From NCBI GenBank assembly GCA_009922615.1, contig RFVF01000030.1, positions 1 to 54,391 on the forward strand: 54,391 nucleotides of DNA, given 5' to 3'. The notes beneath the pieces were generated by a model. It saw only the letters and a list, made by a program, of their open reading frames with translations, made no database searches and was not told the origin of the DNA. The position numbers and the translations under genes are program-made. This DNA is from Pseudomonadota bacterium. Its GTDB lineage: Bacteria > Verrucomicrobiota > Verrucomicrobiia > Limisphaerales > SXTU01. Below are positions 1 through 7,895 of the stretch, piece after piece. How positions within the stretch are numbered: the stretch's first letter is position 1; every line of letters begins with the position of its first letter.

Positions 1-210
1 GGCGACCGTGCCGGGAGTCACAGCATCCGGATCAATGATCAATGGCGCGTCTGTTTTGTCTGGCGTCAGGGCGATGCCCACCGCGCCCGCCTCCGCCAGG
101 CCTGCCTCGAATTCAACGCCGACTACCGCGCAGTCGTCACCGACCAACCCGCCGGCCAAGTGCTCGCCGACTTCCTCACCGAGCGCGCACACCAAGTCGG
201 CGCACACTAA
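1..210 (+). CDS. Chimeric fragment: HigB/RelE-like toxin remnant joined to DUF58 C-terminus
   Basis: An open frame enters from the left edge and ends at TAA 208-210. Its first 27 residues read like the C-terminal half of a HigB/RelE-type plasmid-maintenance toxin (SIRINDQWRVCFVW followed by GDA). From about residue 28 the text changes to the closing segment of a DUF58 protein: LRQACLEFNADYRAVVTDQP, then QVLADFLTER. The second DUF58 protein in this window (14537-15436) ends in a similar way. A BatA-domain gene follows 12 nt downstream, the usual partner of DUF58, so the DUF58 identity of the second part fits the neighbourhood. The toxin part does not fit. A true HigB would end shortly after GDAY with an EIVDYH-like tail, which is missing. 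The join lies at about nt 79-87. It could be a real recombination scar or an assembly join close to the edge of the source sequence. The upstream start is not visible. Confidence 0.6.
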   Translation, partial: GDRAGSHSIRINDQWRVCFVWRQGDAHRARLRQACLEFNADYRAVVTDQPAGQVLADFLTERAHQVGAH

Positions 211-222
211 GCGCACCGAGCG

Positions 223-2214
223 ATGACCTTCCTCCAACCCTTCCTCCTCTGGGGCCTGCCGCTGGTCTTGGTGCCGGTCATCATCCACCTCATCAACCGC
301 CTGCGCCACAAGCCGCAGCCGTGGGCGGCGATGATGTTCCTGCTTCAGGCCACGCGCGCCTCCACCAGCCACGCCAAGCTCCGCCAGTGGCTCGTCCTCC
401 TCTTCCGCACGCTCGCCGTCCTCGCGCTCATCCTCTTCATCGCGCGACCGCTCGCCGGTGGCTGGCTCGGCTGGACGCTCTCGCCCGCGCCCGATGTCAT
501 CGTCATCGTGCTCGACCGCTCGGCCAGCATGGAGTCGCGCCTCGCCGGGCAGACCGTGACCAAACGCGAGCAGGCCGTGAAACTCCTTGCCGAGGCCGCG
601 CGTGAATTCCAAGACAAGTCTCACCTCGTCCTGCTCGACTCCGCCACGCGCATCCCGCAGCAGCTCGCCAGCGCAAAATCCCTCCTCGAACCCACGCTCA
701 CCGGCCCCACCGATACGGCCGCTGATTTGCCAACGCTGCTCCAACTCGCGCACAACTGGCTTGTCGAGAACCGCGCCGGGGCCGCCGAACTCTGGCTCGC
801 CTCGGACCTTCAGCGCAGCAACTGGCTCCCCGACGACGAGCGCTGGAAGACCGTCACTGCCCAGCTCGGCCAGCTCCCCCAAGGCATCCGCGTGCGCCTG
901 CTCGCCTTCGACGGCGACCGCGAGCCGAACACCTCCGCCACGCTCGCCGAGGTCTTCCGTCGCGCCCGGCCCGACGGCGCGGAGCTGAACCTCGCGCTCG
1001 ACCTCGCCCGCAACGCCCCCGCTGGCAGCAGCCCCGCGCACTTCCCGCTCGCCCTTACCCTCAACGGCGTGAAGTCGCAGACCGAACTCGACATGGACGG
1101 CGTAGCGCTCCGTTGGCGGCACAAGGTGGACCTCGGCGCGGCGAAGGGCCTGGGCTGGGGCGCACTCGAACTTCCCGCAGACGCCAACGCCCGCGACAAC
1201 GCCGCTTACTTCGTCTTCGGCTCCGACTCCGCGCTCCGCGCCAATGTCGTGAGCGACCAGCCCGCGCTCATTCGCAACGCCCAACTTGCCGCGCTCTCGC
1301 CCGCCACGCGCCAGCCCGCCGAGGTCCTTACGCCCGTCGCCTTCGCCGAACGCACCGGTTCCGACGCCACGCTCCTTGTCTGGCACGCGCCGCTACCCGA
1401 CGCCGCCGGGGAGAAACGCCTGCGCGGCTTCATCGAGGAGGGCGGTGCCGTGCTCTTCCTCCCGCCCGGCCGCACCGACACGGGAAAATTCCTCGGCTTC
1501 GGCTGGGCCGACGCGCAGCCCGCGCCCGCCGACAAGCCGTTCAAGGTCACCAAGTGGGAGCAACAGGAAGGCCCGCTCGCCAAGACCGACGAAGGGCTAA
1601 GCCTCCCGCTCGGCGACATCGAAGTGATGCGCCGCCAGGCCATCACCGGCGAACCCACCGCGCTTGCATCCTTCGCCGACGGCTCGCCGCTCCTGACCCG
1701 CCGCGCGCTGGGCAAGGGCCAGTTCTTCTTCTGCGCCACCGTCCCGCACGACGACTGGTCAACTCTCGGCGACGGCCCCGTCCTCGTGCCGATGTTGCAG
1801 CGCCTCCTCCAGACCGGTGCGCGCCGACTGAATCAGGAGACCATGGTCGCGTGCGGCGAACTCAGCGCCCTCGACCGCGCAAAGCAATGGACCTCCGCCG
1901 ACAGTTCCACCGGCAAAAGCATTCTCCTCCACGCCGGTGTGTATCGCTCCGGCGAACGCCTCCTCGCTGTGAACCGCCCGAGCGCCGAAGACGACCGCAC
2001 GCTGCTCGAACCCGCCGCTGCGAAGAAACTTCTCGGGATGCTCCCGCTGCAACTCCTCCAAGAGCGCACCGCCCGCAGCGACGCGCTCCAAGGAGAAATC
2101 TGGCGCCTCTTCCTCATCGGCATGCTGGCCTTCCTCTTCCTCGAGGCGTGGCTCGTGCTGCCACCGAAACGCGCCGCCGGCACAAACGATCCGCTGGCTG
2201 CTGAAGCCGCGTGA
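223..2214 (+). CDS. BatA-domain membrane protein with von Willebrand factor A domain
   Basis: 663-residue inner-membrane protein. The N-terminus is the BatA/aerotolerance N-terminal domain: a hydrophobic helix at about residues 4-24, the motif IIHLINRLR, a conserved PW near residue 34, and a second helix at about 57-75. A vWA domain follows, with MIDAS motif DRSAS at D98 (VIVIVLDRSASM). A class I amidotransferase-like stretch (FIEEGGAVLFLPPGR) lies around residue 400, and a single C-terminal helix at about 627-647 ends in PPKR. Proteins of this type are encoded beside DUF58 and MoxR ATPases and probably assemble with them at the membrane; their exact role is unknown. It starts 12 nt after the DUF58 stop, so the two are likely co-transcribed. 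A second, longer paralogue lies at 15839-18004. No Shine-Dalgarno sequence is evident; the start is fixed by the conserved MTFL-type N-terminus shared with the paralogue. Confidence 0.85.
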   Translation: MTFLQPFLLWGLPLVLVPVIIHLINRLRHKPQPWAAMMFLLQATRASTSHAKLRQWLVLLFRTLAVLALILFIARPLAGGWLGWTLSPAPDVIVIVLDRSASMESRLAGQTVTKREQAVKLLAEAAREFQDKSHLVLLDSATRIPQQLASAKSLLEPTLTGPTDTAADLPTLLQLAHNWLVENRAGAAELWLASDLQRSNWLPDDERWKTVTAQLGQLPQGIRVRLLAFDGDREPNTSATLAEVFRRARPDGAELNLALDLARNAPAGSSPAHFPLALTLNGVKSQTELDMDGVALRWRHKVDLGAAKGLGWGALELPADANARDNAAYFVFGSDSALRANVVSDQPALIRNAQLAALSPATRQPAEVLTPVAFAERTGSDATLLVWHAPLPDAAGEKRLRGFIEEGGAVLFLPPGRTDTGKFLGFGWADAQPAPADKPFKVTKWEQQEGPLAKTDEGLSLPLGDIEVMRRQAITGEPTALASFADGSPLLTRRALGKGQFFFCATVPHDDWSTLGDGPVLVPMLQRLLQTGARRLNQETMVACGELSALDRAKQWTSADSSTGKSILLHAGVYRSGERLLAVNRPSAEDDRTLLEPAAAKKLLGMLPLQLLQERTARSDALQGEIWRLFLIGMLAFLFLEAWLVLPPKRAAGTNDPLAAEAA

Positions 2215-2253
2215 AGTGCCCCGCTTGACTGCGCGTCTGCTGCCAACGCGACC

Positions 2254-4623
2254 ATGTCCTCCGATTTCTTGAAAACCGCACTCGGTTGTTGCGCCTTGCT
2301 GCTGGCGCTGCATTCCACGCTCGCGAGTCCGCTCGATGCCTCGACCATCAAGTTCATCAACGATCATTGCCTCCGCTGCCACGGACCGGAGAAGGCGAAG
2401 GGCGATTTGCGGCTCGACCAGTTGGAGACGGATTTGTCCAAGCCCAGCGTGTTCGAGCGCTGGCGAGAGGTCGTCGCACGCACGCAATCGGGCGAGATGC
2501 CGCCGAAGAAGGAGCCGCGTCCGCCGGCGGCGCAGGCGCAGACGTTCGTGCGGCAGTTGAACGCGAAGCTTGACGAAGCCTCGGCGAAGCAGCGCGCCGC
2601 CGGCCGCGTCGTGTTGCGCCGGCTCAACCGCGTGGAATACGAGAACACGGTCAGCGACCTCTTCGCCGTGGACGTGCGCGTGAAGGAGATGTTGCCGGAG
2701 GACGCCGTGGCGCAGGGCTTCGACAACGTCGGCGCAGCGCTGAACATTTCGCCGGTCTTGATGGAGCGTTATCTCGACGCGGCGGACGCGGTCATCACCG
2801 CTGCTCTCGCGCCGGTGCACAAGCTGGAGAGCAAGTCCGAGCGATTCAACCTCTACGACTCGCTGCCGACGTGGTTCGTCGCAGGCGTGTGGAAGCTGGA
2901 CGACGGTGTGATTCTGTTTCGCAGCAGCGGCGATTCTGCGAGCGACCTGCGGCAGTTCAAGGCGCCCGCTCCGGGCCGTTACCGTTTCCGCATCGCCGCC
3001 TCGGCGCACAACTCGGAGACGCCGCTGCCGATGTCCGTGTGGCTCGGCAACTTCGTCGTGAGCGGCAACTTTTCGCGGCACGTGGGCTACTTCGACGCGC
3101 CGCCGGGCGAGCCGAAGGTCGTCGAGTTCGAGGAGCGGCTCGGCGCGAAGAACGACACCATCAAGGTCACGCCCGTCGCGCTGCCGTTCGTGTATCTCAA
3201 CCACAAAAACATGCCGGAGTATCCCGGGCCGGGGCTGAAGATTCACTGGATGGAAGTCGAGGGGCCGTTCCCCGAGGCGTGGCCGACGGAGAGTTTTCGC
3301 CGTGTGTTTGGCGAGGCGGACCCGAAGCAAGGCACGCTCGCCGACGCGGAGAAGTTGCTCCGCGCACTGCTGCCGCGCGCGTTCCGCCGCCCCGTGACGG
3401 AGGAGGAAGTGAAGCCATTCGTTGCGCTCGTCGCCAAGTCGCTCGAGATGGGCCAGCCGTTCGAGGCCTCGCTGCGTGCAGGCTACAAGGCGGTGCTGTC
3501 GTCGCCGAAATTCCTCTACCTCCGCGAGCCCGCCGGTCCGCTCGACGACCACGCGCTGGCGTCGCGGCTGTCGTATTTCCTCTGGAGCACGATGCCGGAC
3601 GAGCCACTGCTCGCGCTGGCGGACAAGGGCGAGTTGCGCAAGCCTGATGTGTTGCGCGCGCAGGTGGAGCGCATGCTGAAGCACGCGAAGGCACGGGCTT
3701 TCACGGAGAACTTCACCGGCCAGTGGTTGAGCCTGCGCGACATCGCCGCCACCACGCCGGACAAGATGCTTTACCCCGAGTGGGAAGAGCATTTGCAGTG
3801 GTCGGCCGTGCGCGAGACGCACTTGTTCTTCGAGGAGTTGCTGAAGCAAAACCTCAGCGTGCGGAACTTCGTGGACTCGGACTTCGCGATGCTCAACGGG
3901 CGGCTCGCCAAGCATTACGGTATCCCGGACGTGCATGGGGTGGCCTTCCGCAAGGTCGCGCTCAAGCCCGAGTGGCACCGCGGCGGTGTGCTGACTCATG
4001 CCAGCGTGCTGAAGGTCACGGCGAATGGCACGACCACCTCGCCCGTGCTGCGCGGCGTGTGGCTGCTCGACCGCATTCTTGGCCGACCCGCGCCCCCGCC
4101 GCCACCCAACGTGCCGGCCATCGAGCCGGACATTCGCGGCGCCAAGACCATTCGGGATCAGCTTGCGAAACATCGCGCGACAGAGAATTGCGCGGGCTGC
4201 CACGCGCGCATTGATCCGCCGGGCTTTGCCTTGGAGAACTACGATGTCATCGGCGGCTGGCGGGAGAAGTATCGCATCGTCGCCGAGCGCAAGAACTGGG
4301 TGAACAACCGCACCGGCCCGCTGGGCAAGTATCTCAAGGCCTACGAATTCGCCCTCGGCCTGCCCGCGGACGCGGGTGACGCGCTGCCGGATGGACGCAA
4401 GTTCGCGACCGTGGAGGAGTTCAAGCAACTGCTGCTCGCCGACCCGGAGCAAATCGCGCGTTGCCTGACCGAGAAGCTCGTGACCTACGCCACCGGCCAG
4501 CCGGTGGGCTTTGGCGACCACGCGGCGGTGAACCGAATTCTCACCGAGGCAAAGGCGACCGATTACGGCCTGCGTTCGCTCGTCCACGCGGTGGTGGCGA
4601 GTGAATTGTTTCGCACCAAGTGA
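2254..4623 (+). CDS. Planctomycete-type cytochrome c protein (DUF1587/1595/1592/1588/1585)
   Basis: 789-residue secreted protein. A signal peptide covers about residues 1-25 (TALGCCALLLALHSTLA, then ASP). A PSCyt1-like haem site follows: CLRCH with C39, C42 and H43. The rest shows the standard order for the family: DUF1587 (RRLNRVEYENTVSDLF), DUF1595 (LPRAFRRPVTEEEV), DUF1592 (RLSYFLWSTMPDEPLLALA), DUF1588 with a second CXXCH (NCAGCHARIDPPGFALENYD), and DUF1585 at the end (LVTYATGQPVG, LVHAVVASELF). Such proteins are thought to be periplasmic c-type cytochromes. They are abundant in Planctomycetes and Verrucomicrobia, and their reaction has not been settled. They are usually encoded next to a DUF1552 or DUF1501 partner; none is adjacent here, and the only DUF1501 gene lies 36 kb away. 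The start gives a good signal peptide. A TTGACT at 2225-2230 may be a -35 box, but no convincing -10 follows it. Confidence 0.9.
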   Translation: MSSDFLKTALGCCALLLALHSTLASPLDASTIKFINDHCLRCHGPEKAKGDLRLDQLETDLSKPSVFERWREVVARTQSGEMPPKKEPRPPAAQAQTFVRQLNAKLDEASAKQRAAGRVVLRRLNRVEYENTVSDLFAVDVRVKEMLPEDAVAQGFDNVGAALNISPVLMERYLDAADAVITAALAPVHKLESKSERFNLYDSLPTWFVAGVWKLDDGVILFRSSGDSASDLRQFKAPAPGRYRFRIAASAHNSETPLPMSVWLGNFVVSGNFSRHVGYFDAPPGEPKVVEFEERLGAKNDTIKVTPVALPFVYLNHKNMPEYPGPGLKIHWMEVEGPFPEAWPTESFRRVFGEADPKQGTLADAEKLLRALLPRAFRRPVTEEEVKPFVALVAKSLEMGQPFEASLRAGYKAVLSSPKFLYLREPAGPLDDHALASRLSYFLWSTMPDEPLLALADKGELRKPDVLRAQVERMLKHAKARAFTENFTGQWLSLRDIAATTPDKMLYPEWEEHLQWSAVRETHLFFEELLKQNLSVRNFVDSDFAMLNGRLAKHYGIPDVHGVAFRKVALKPEWHRGGVLTHASVLKVTANGTTTSPVLRGVWLLDRILGRPAPPPPPNVPAIEPDIRGAKTIRDQLAKHRATENCAGCHARIDPPGFALENYDVIGGWREKYRIVAERKNWVNNRTGPLGKYLKAYEFALGLPADAGDALPDGRKFATVEEFKQLLLADPEQIARCLTEKLVTYATGQPVGFGDHAAVNRILTEAKATDYGLRSLVHAVVASELFRTK

Positions 4624-4656
4624 CCAGGCAACTGCCTCCCGCACGACCTTCGCGAC

Positions 4657-4686
4657 TTGCCTGATCGGCGGACCTTTGCCTACTGT
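4657..4686 (+). promoter_or_regulatory. Predicted promoter of lpxC-fabZ, leaderless layout
   Basis: TTGCCT (4657-4662), an 18-nt spacer and TACTGT (4681-4686). The -10 box ends 6 nt before GTG 4693, so transcription would begin at or next to the start codon. This supports GTG 4693 as the start and argues against the in-frame TTG at 4657, which is part of the -35 box. The same layout recurs at lpxI, nfeD and other genes in the window. Confidence 0.5.
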
Positions 4687-4692
4687 CCCGCC

Positions 4693-6027
4693 GTGTCACA
4701 GCAGCAGACGCTTCGGGAGTCAGTCTCCTTTTCCGGCATCGGCCTCCACAGCGGGAGCCGGGTGAACCTGACGTTTTTGCCCGCGCCTTCGGGAGTGGGC
4801 ATCCGGTTTCGCCGCGTGGACCTCGACGGCAAGCCCGAGATCGAGGCGCGGGTCGAGCACGTGATCGACACGAACCGCTCCACCACGCTCGGCAAGGGCA
4901 ACGTGAAGATCCACACCGTCGAGCATGTTCTCGCAGCCCTCGCCGGAGCAGGCGTGGACAACGCCTTTATCGAGCTCGATGCCAGCGAACCGCCCATCGC
5001 CGATGGCAGCTCGCGCGAGTTCGTCCGGATGATCGAGAAGGCCGGCCTCGTTCCGCAGGCCGAGGCACGCACACCGTATCGCGTCACCGAGCCGCTGGAA
5101 ATCCAGGTAGGCGAGACCATCATGCAGGTCTTCCCGCACGACCGGCTCAAGATCTCCTGCACCAGCTCCGGGAGCGGCGGGCGCTTCACGCAATTCTTCA
5201 GCCTCGAAGTGACGCCGGAGACGTGGCCCAAGGAACTGGCCCACGCGCGGACCTTCTGCTTCTTCGAGGAGCTGGAGCAGCTCTACAAACACGGCCTCAT
5301 CAAAGGCGGCAGCCTCGAGAATGCCGTGGTCATCCGCGACGACGCGGTGCTCACGACGGAGCCGCTGCGTTACGAAGAGGAGTTCGTGCGGCACAAGATG
5401 CTCGACATCCTCGGCGACCTCTCGCTGCTGGGTCGGCCCTTCCTCGGCCATATCGTCGCCATCCGCCCCAGCCACACGGGGAACTGTGAGCTGACCAAGC
5501 AGATCGCCGCGCAGATGCGCAAGCCCGAGAAGGCCGTGCAAACCTTCTCCCCGCCGCCCGCCAAGTCTGCCGACGACAATCCCGTGCGCGACGGTGCGAC
5601 GCTCGACGTCATGCAGGTGATGAAGATCCTCCCGCACCGGCCGCCCTTCCTGATGGTGGACCTCGTGACGAAGATCGAAGGCAACCGCATCGTGGCGCAG
5701 AAGAACGTCACGATGGCCGAGCCGGTCTTCGAGGGCCACTTCCCCGGCCATCCCATCTTGCCCGGCGTCCTCCAGCTCGAAGCCATGGCGCAGGTCGCCG
5801 GCATCCTGATGATGCGGCAGGCGGAGAATGCAGGAAAACTCGCTTACTTTATGTCCGCTGAGGAAGTGAAGTGGCGCAAGCCCGTCCGCCCCGGCGACGT
5901 CCTCGTCATCGATGTCACCATGACCAAGATGCGCGGGAAGATCGGCAAGGCGCGCGGCGAGTGCTCCGTCAATGGCGAACTCGTCAGCGAAGCCAACGTG
6001 ACCTTCATGCTCATGGACAAAGAGTGA
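4693..6027 (+). CDS. lpxC-fabZ: Bifunctional LpxC (UDP-3-O-acyl-GlcNAc deacetylase)/FabZ dehydratase
   Basis: 444-residue fusion of the committed lipid A deacetylase with (3R)-hydroxyacyl-ACP dehydratase. The LpxC half spans about residues 1-290. It shows SGIGLHSG, zinc ligand H78 in HTVEHVLAAL, the second ligand pair in VRHKMLDILGDL (His and Asp) and the catalytic His of RPSHTGN. The FabZ half starts near residue 300: ILPHRPPFLMVD with the catalytic His, then GHFPGHPILPG and LQLEAMAQ with the catalytic Glu. The fusion is known from Bacteroidetes and relatives. It links hydroxyacyl-ACP supply to lipid A synthesis in the cytoplasm. I chose GTG 4693 because the protein then begins right before the LpxC domain and the predicted promoter ends 6 nt upstream. 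An extension to TTG 4657 is possible but would start inside the -35 box. lpxA follows after 3 nt, so the two form an operon. Confidence 0.95.
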   Translation: MSQQQTLRESVSFSGIGLHSGSRVNLTFLPAPSGVGIRFRRVDLDGKPEIEARVEHVIDTNRSTTLGKGNVKIHTVEHVLAALAGAGVDNAFIELDASEPPIADGSSREFVRMIEKAGLVPQAEARTPYRVTEPLEIQVGETIMQVFPHDRLKISCTSSGSGGRFTQFFSLEVTPETWPKELAHARTFCFFEELEQLYKHGLIKGGSLENAVVIRDDAVLTTEPLRYEEEFVRHKMLDILGDLSLLGRPFLGHIVAIRPSHTGNCELTKQIAAQMRKPEKAVQTFSPPPAKSADDNPVRDGATLDVMQVMKILPHRPPFLMVDLVTKIEGNRIVAQKNVTMAEPVFEGHFPGHPILPGVLQLEAMAQVAGILMMRQAENAGKLAYFMSAEEVKWRKPVRPGDVLVIDVTMTKMRGKIGKARGECSVNGELVSEANVTFMLMDKE

Positions 6028-6030
6028 GGG

Positions 6031-6810
6031 ATGAGCAACACCAACATCCACTCATCGGCGGTGATTCACCCCGACGCCCAGATCGGCTCCAACTGCCACA
6101 TCGGGCCGTTCTGTGTCATCGGCGAGCACGTCACGCTGGGACCGGACTGCCGGCTGCATTCGCACGTCGTGGTGGACGGGCACACCACTCTGGGCACGGG
6201 CAATGAACTCTTTCCGTTCGCCGCCATCGGGCTGAAGACGCAGGACTTGAAGTGGAAGGGCGGCATCACGCGCACGGTCATCGGCGACCATAATGTCTTC
6301 CGCGAGAACACCACTGTCCACAGCGCCACCAGCGACGGCGACGCCACCGTCATCGGTTCGCACAACCACTTCCTCGCCTACACGCACATCGCGCACGACT
6401 GTCGCCTGGGCAGCCACATCGTCATGTCCAACGTGGGCACGCTCGCCGGCCATGTCATCGTGGAGGACCACGCCATCATCGGCGGGCTGGCGGCGGTGCA
6501 CCAGTTCTGCCGCATCGGGCGCATGGCCATCATCGGCGGCTGCGCGAAGGTGGTGCAAGACGTGCCGCCCTTCATGCTCGCCGATGGCAACCCCGCCGAG
6601 ACCCGGGCGCTCAACAAGGTGGGCATGGAACGCAACGGCGTATCCGAGGCCGCGCAGGCCGCCCTCAAGAAGGCGCACAAGCTCCTCTTCCGCGACGGGC
6701 TGACCATCTCGAATGCGCTGGCCAAGATCGAAGCCGAGCTGCCGCCGCTGCCCGAGCTGCTGCACCTCATCGCCTTCGTGAGGGCCAGCGAGCGGGGAAT
6801 CAGCAAGTAA
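6031..6810 (+). CDS. lpxA: Acyl-ACP:UDP-GlcNAc O-acyltransferase
   Basis: 259 residues, the normal length for LpxA, the first enzyme of lipid A synthesis in the cytoplasm. It forms UDP-3-O-acyl-GlcNAc from UDP-GlcNAc and hydroxyacyl-ACP. The N-terminal two thirds are left-handed parallel beta-helix hexapeptide repeats (for example VIHPDAQIGSNCHIGPFCVIG). H119 and H122 in YTHIAHDC correspond to the E. coli H122/H125 pair, of which the second is catalytic. The C-terminal helical part begins near residue 190 (DGNPAETRALNKVGMER). The gene starts 3 nt after lpxC-fabZ and its substrate chemistry is tied to FabZ, so co-expression makes sense. lpxD and lpxB are not in the window. Confidence 0.95.
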   Translation: MSNTNIHSSAVIHPDAQIGSNCHIGPFCVIGEHVTLGPDCRLHSHVVVDGHTTLGTGNELFPFAAIGLKTQDLKWKGGITRTVIGDHNVFRENTTVHSATSDGDATVIGSHNHFLAYTHIAHDCRLGSHIVMSNVGTLAGHVIVEDHAIIGGLAAVHQFCRIGRMAIIGGCAKVVQDVPPFMLADGNPAETRALNKVGMERNGVSEAAQAALKKAHKLLFRDGLTISNALAKIEAELPPLPELLHLIAFVRASERGISK

Positions 6811-6910
6811 CGTCCACCTCCGCACCGCCAGCCAGGCCCAGAGGCCAGCTCATGGATGCCAACGGATTTGCTGTTGCCAGCAACGACTGAACTGGCAGGC
6901 TGCACCGGTC

Positions 6911-7477
6911 ATGAGCGATGAGGATAAGCCGAGTGTGATCGGCCGCATATTGGGCTGGGGTGGAGGGATTTCCTTGACTACTTTTGTTTGTCTCCGGCTG
7001 ATCTCACTGGCCGTGAAACAACAGGCTGCCCGACAGGAAGAAGCCCGCTTGGCAAAAGAATCGGCCCCGCCCGTGGTCAGTCCAGCACAGCAGGCTGAAC
7101 AGGAGGCCCGCCAGGCAGACTTGCGCCCGTTGGCGGACTTGATGAACCAACTGGAACAGAGCCATAAAGCGAATGCCGACGCATTCAACGCGGCCCCCAA
7201 AGCGCCGGCGCAACTGGCGGTGGTCCGAGATCGAATCGTTCCCGGTCTGCGGACACAGAAATCTCAACTCGAACAAATTACTCCCAAAACCGCGCCGGGA
7301 AAGCAGGCGCACCAGCATATGACGGAGATGGTGCAAGCTGAGTTCTCCGCTTGGATCGCGATCAACAACGCCATGACGGCGCGAGACTGGAACCGGGCGA
7401 CGCAGGTGTTCGGACAGTTGGACTCCGACTGGCGTGGGAAGGCTCGACAGATCAAGCCGCTGCTGACCAGTCCCTAG
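6911..7477 (+). CDS. Membrane-anchored hypothetical protein
   Basis: 188 residues, no family recognised. Residues 1-13 are polar, followed by one hydrophobic helix (about 14-34: WGGGISLTTFVCLRLISLAV), then a Gln/Glu/Ala-rich stretch with coiled-coil character (about 35-80). The C-terminal helical domain (about 85-185) contains KTAPGKQAHQHMTEMVQAEF and ARDWNRATQVFGQLD. The arrangement suggests a single-pass anchor with the bulk of the protein on one side of the membrane. It begins 100 nt after lpxA with no clear promoter or Shine-Dalgarno sequence. Its composition is less GC-skewed and more Gln-rich than the neighbours. A link to lipid A synthesis cannot be claimed. Confidence 0.6.
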   Translation: MSDEDKPSVIGRILGWGGGISLTTFVCLRLISLAVKQQAARQEEARLAKESAPPVVSPAQQAEQEARQADLRPLADLMNQLEQSHKANADAFNAAPKAPAQLAVVRDRIVPGLRTQKSQLEQITPKTAPGKQAHQHMTEMVQAEFSAWIAINNAMTARDWNRATQVFGQLDSDWRGKARQIKPLLTSP

Positions 7478-7575
7478 CGATTGCTCGCTACGTCCAGCCT
7501 GCCATCCGCCCTACGCCGTTGGAGAAGCCGCCGGACCCGCTTGCCGCCCGCTGGCGCTAACGGCAGTTTCCTCCC

Positions 7576-7751
7576 ATGGAAGACTCGGTGAGTGGAGGTT
7601 GCCCCTTCTGCGGTCGGGCATGGAACTGGTGCCCGACACCAGCGTCGCGTCGCAGCGGTTCGTGACCGACTGCGAAGTCTGCCGCTGACCGTTTGAAGTC
7701 ACTGCCGAGCGCGAACTCGGCAAGGTCTTGGGCGTCACGGTCAACAGTTGA
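7576..7751 (+). pseudogene. Decayed CPXCG-motif cysteine-rich small protein gene
   Basis: ATG 7576 opens a frame with MEDSVSGGCPFCG, the start of the small zinc-ribbon-like CPXCG family (usually about 60 residues). After CGR the family text continues in another frame from 7620: MELVPDTSVASQRFVTDCEV, then C and R. It meets TGA at 7686-7688, exactly where a further residue (probably Arg) is expected, and resumes in the same frame with PFEVTAERELGKVLGVTVN before a stop at 7749-7751. So one net frameshift (a 1-nt loss near 7615-7619) and one nonsense codon (likely CGA to TGA) interrupt an otherwise complete gene. The rest of the family text, including the second Cys pair (CEVC), is well kept, so the loss looks recent. 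The bases between the lpxA-side hypothetical and this gene (7478-7575) hold nothing else I can identify. Confidence 0.7.
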
Positions 7752-7895
7752 AGGGCAGAGTTCCCGCTCGACACTCCCTGGCAGCCTCCGCCCCGCTGTA
7801 GCGACCCACCAGCTTCTAAAACCGCATGACGAACGCATCATCTTTCACCGCCTGCCCCGTCGCCTCCGCGCGTTCATTGAACGCGGCGGCTGATC
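7752..7895. other. Intergenic stretch without a recognisable gene
   Basis: These 144 nt lie between the decayed CPXCG gene and the converging glycosidase-like gene. A frame ending at 7893 reads HDERIIFHRLPRRLRAFIER, which may be another gene fragment or chance. I see no promoter, hairpin with a T-run, or repeat. Together with 7478-7575 this makes a 418-nt region whose only supported content is the pseudogene. Confidence 0.4.

Noticed and set aside
2225..2253. Promoter of the DUF1592 gene from TTGACT at 2225
   Set aside because: No acceptable -10 box follows at 16-18 nt.
1759..4644. 961-codon minus-strand open frame opposite the DUF1592 gene
   Set aside because: It lies antisense to two clear genes, has the Arg/His/Ala/Val-rich composition expected of a shadow frame in high-GC DNA, and shows no domain.
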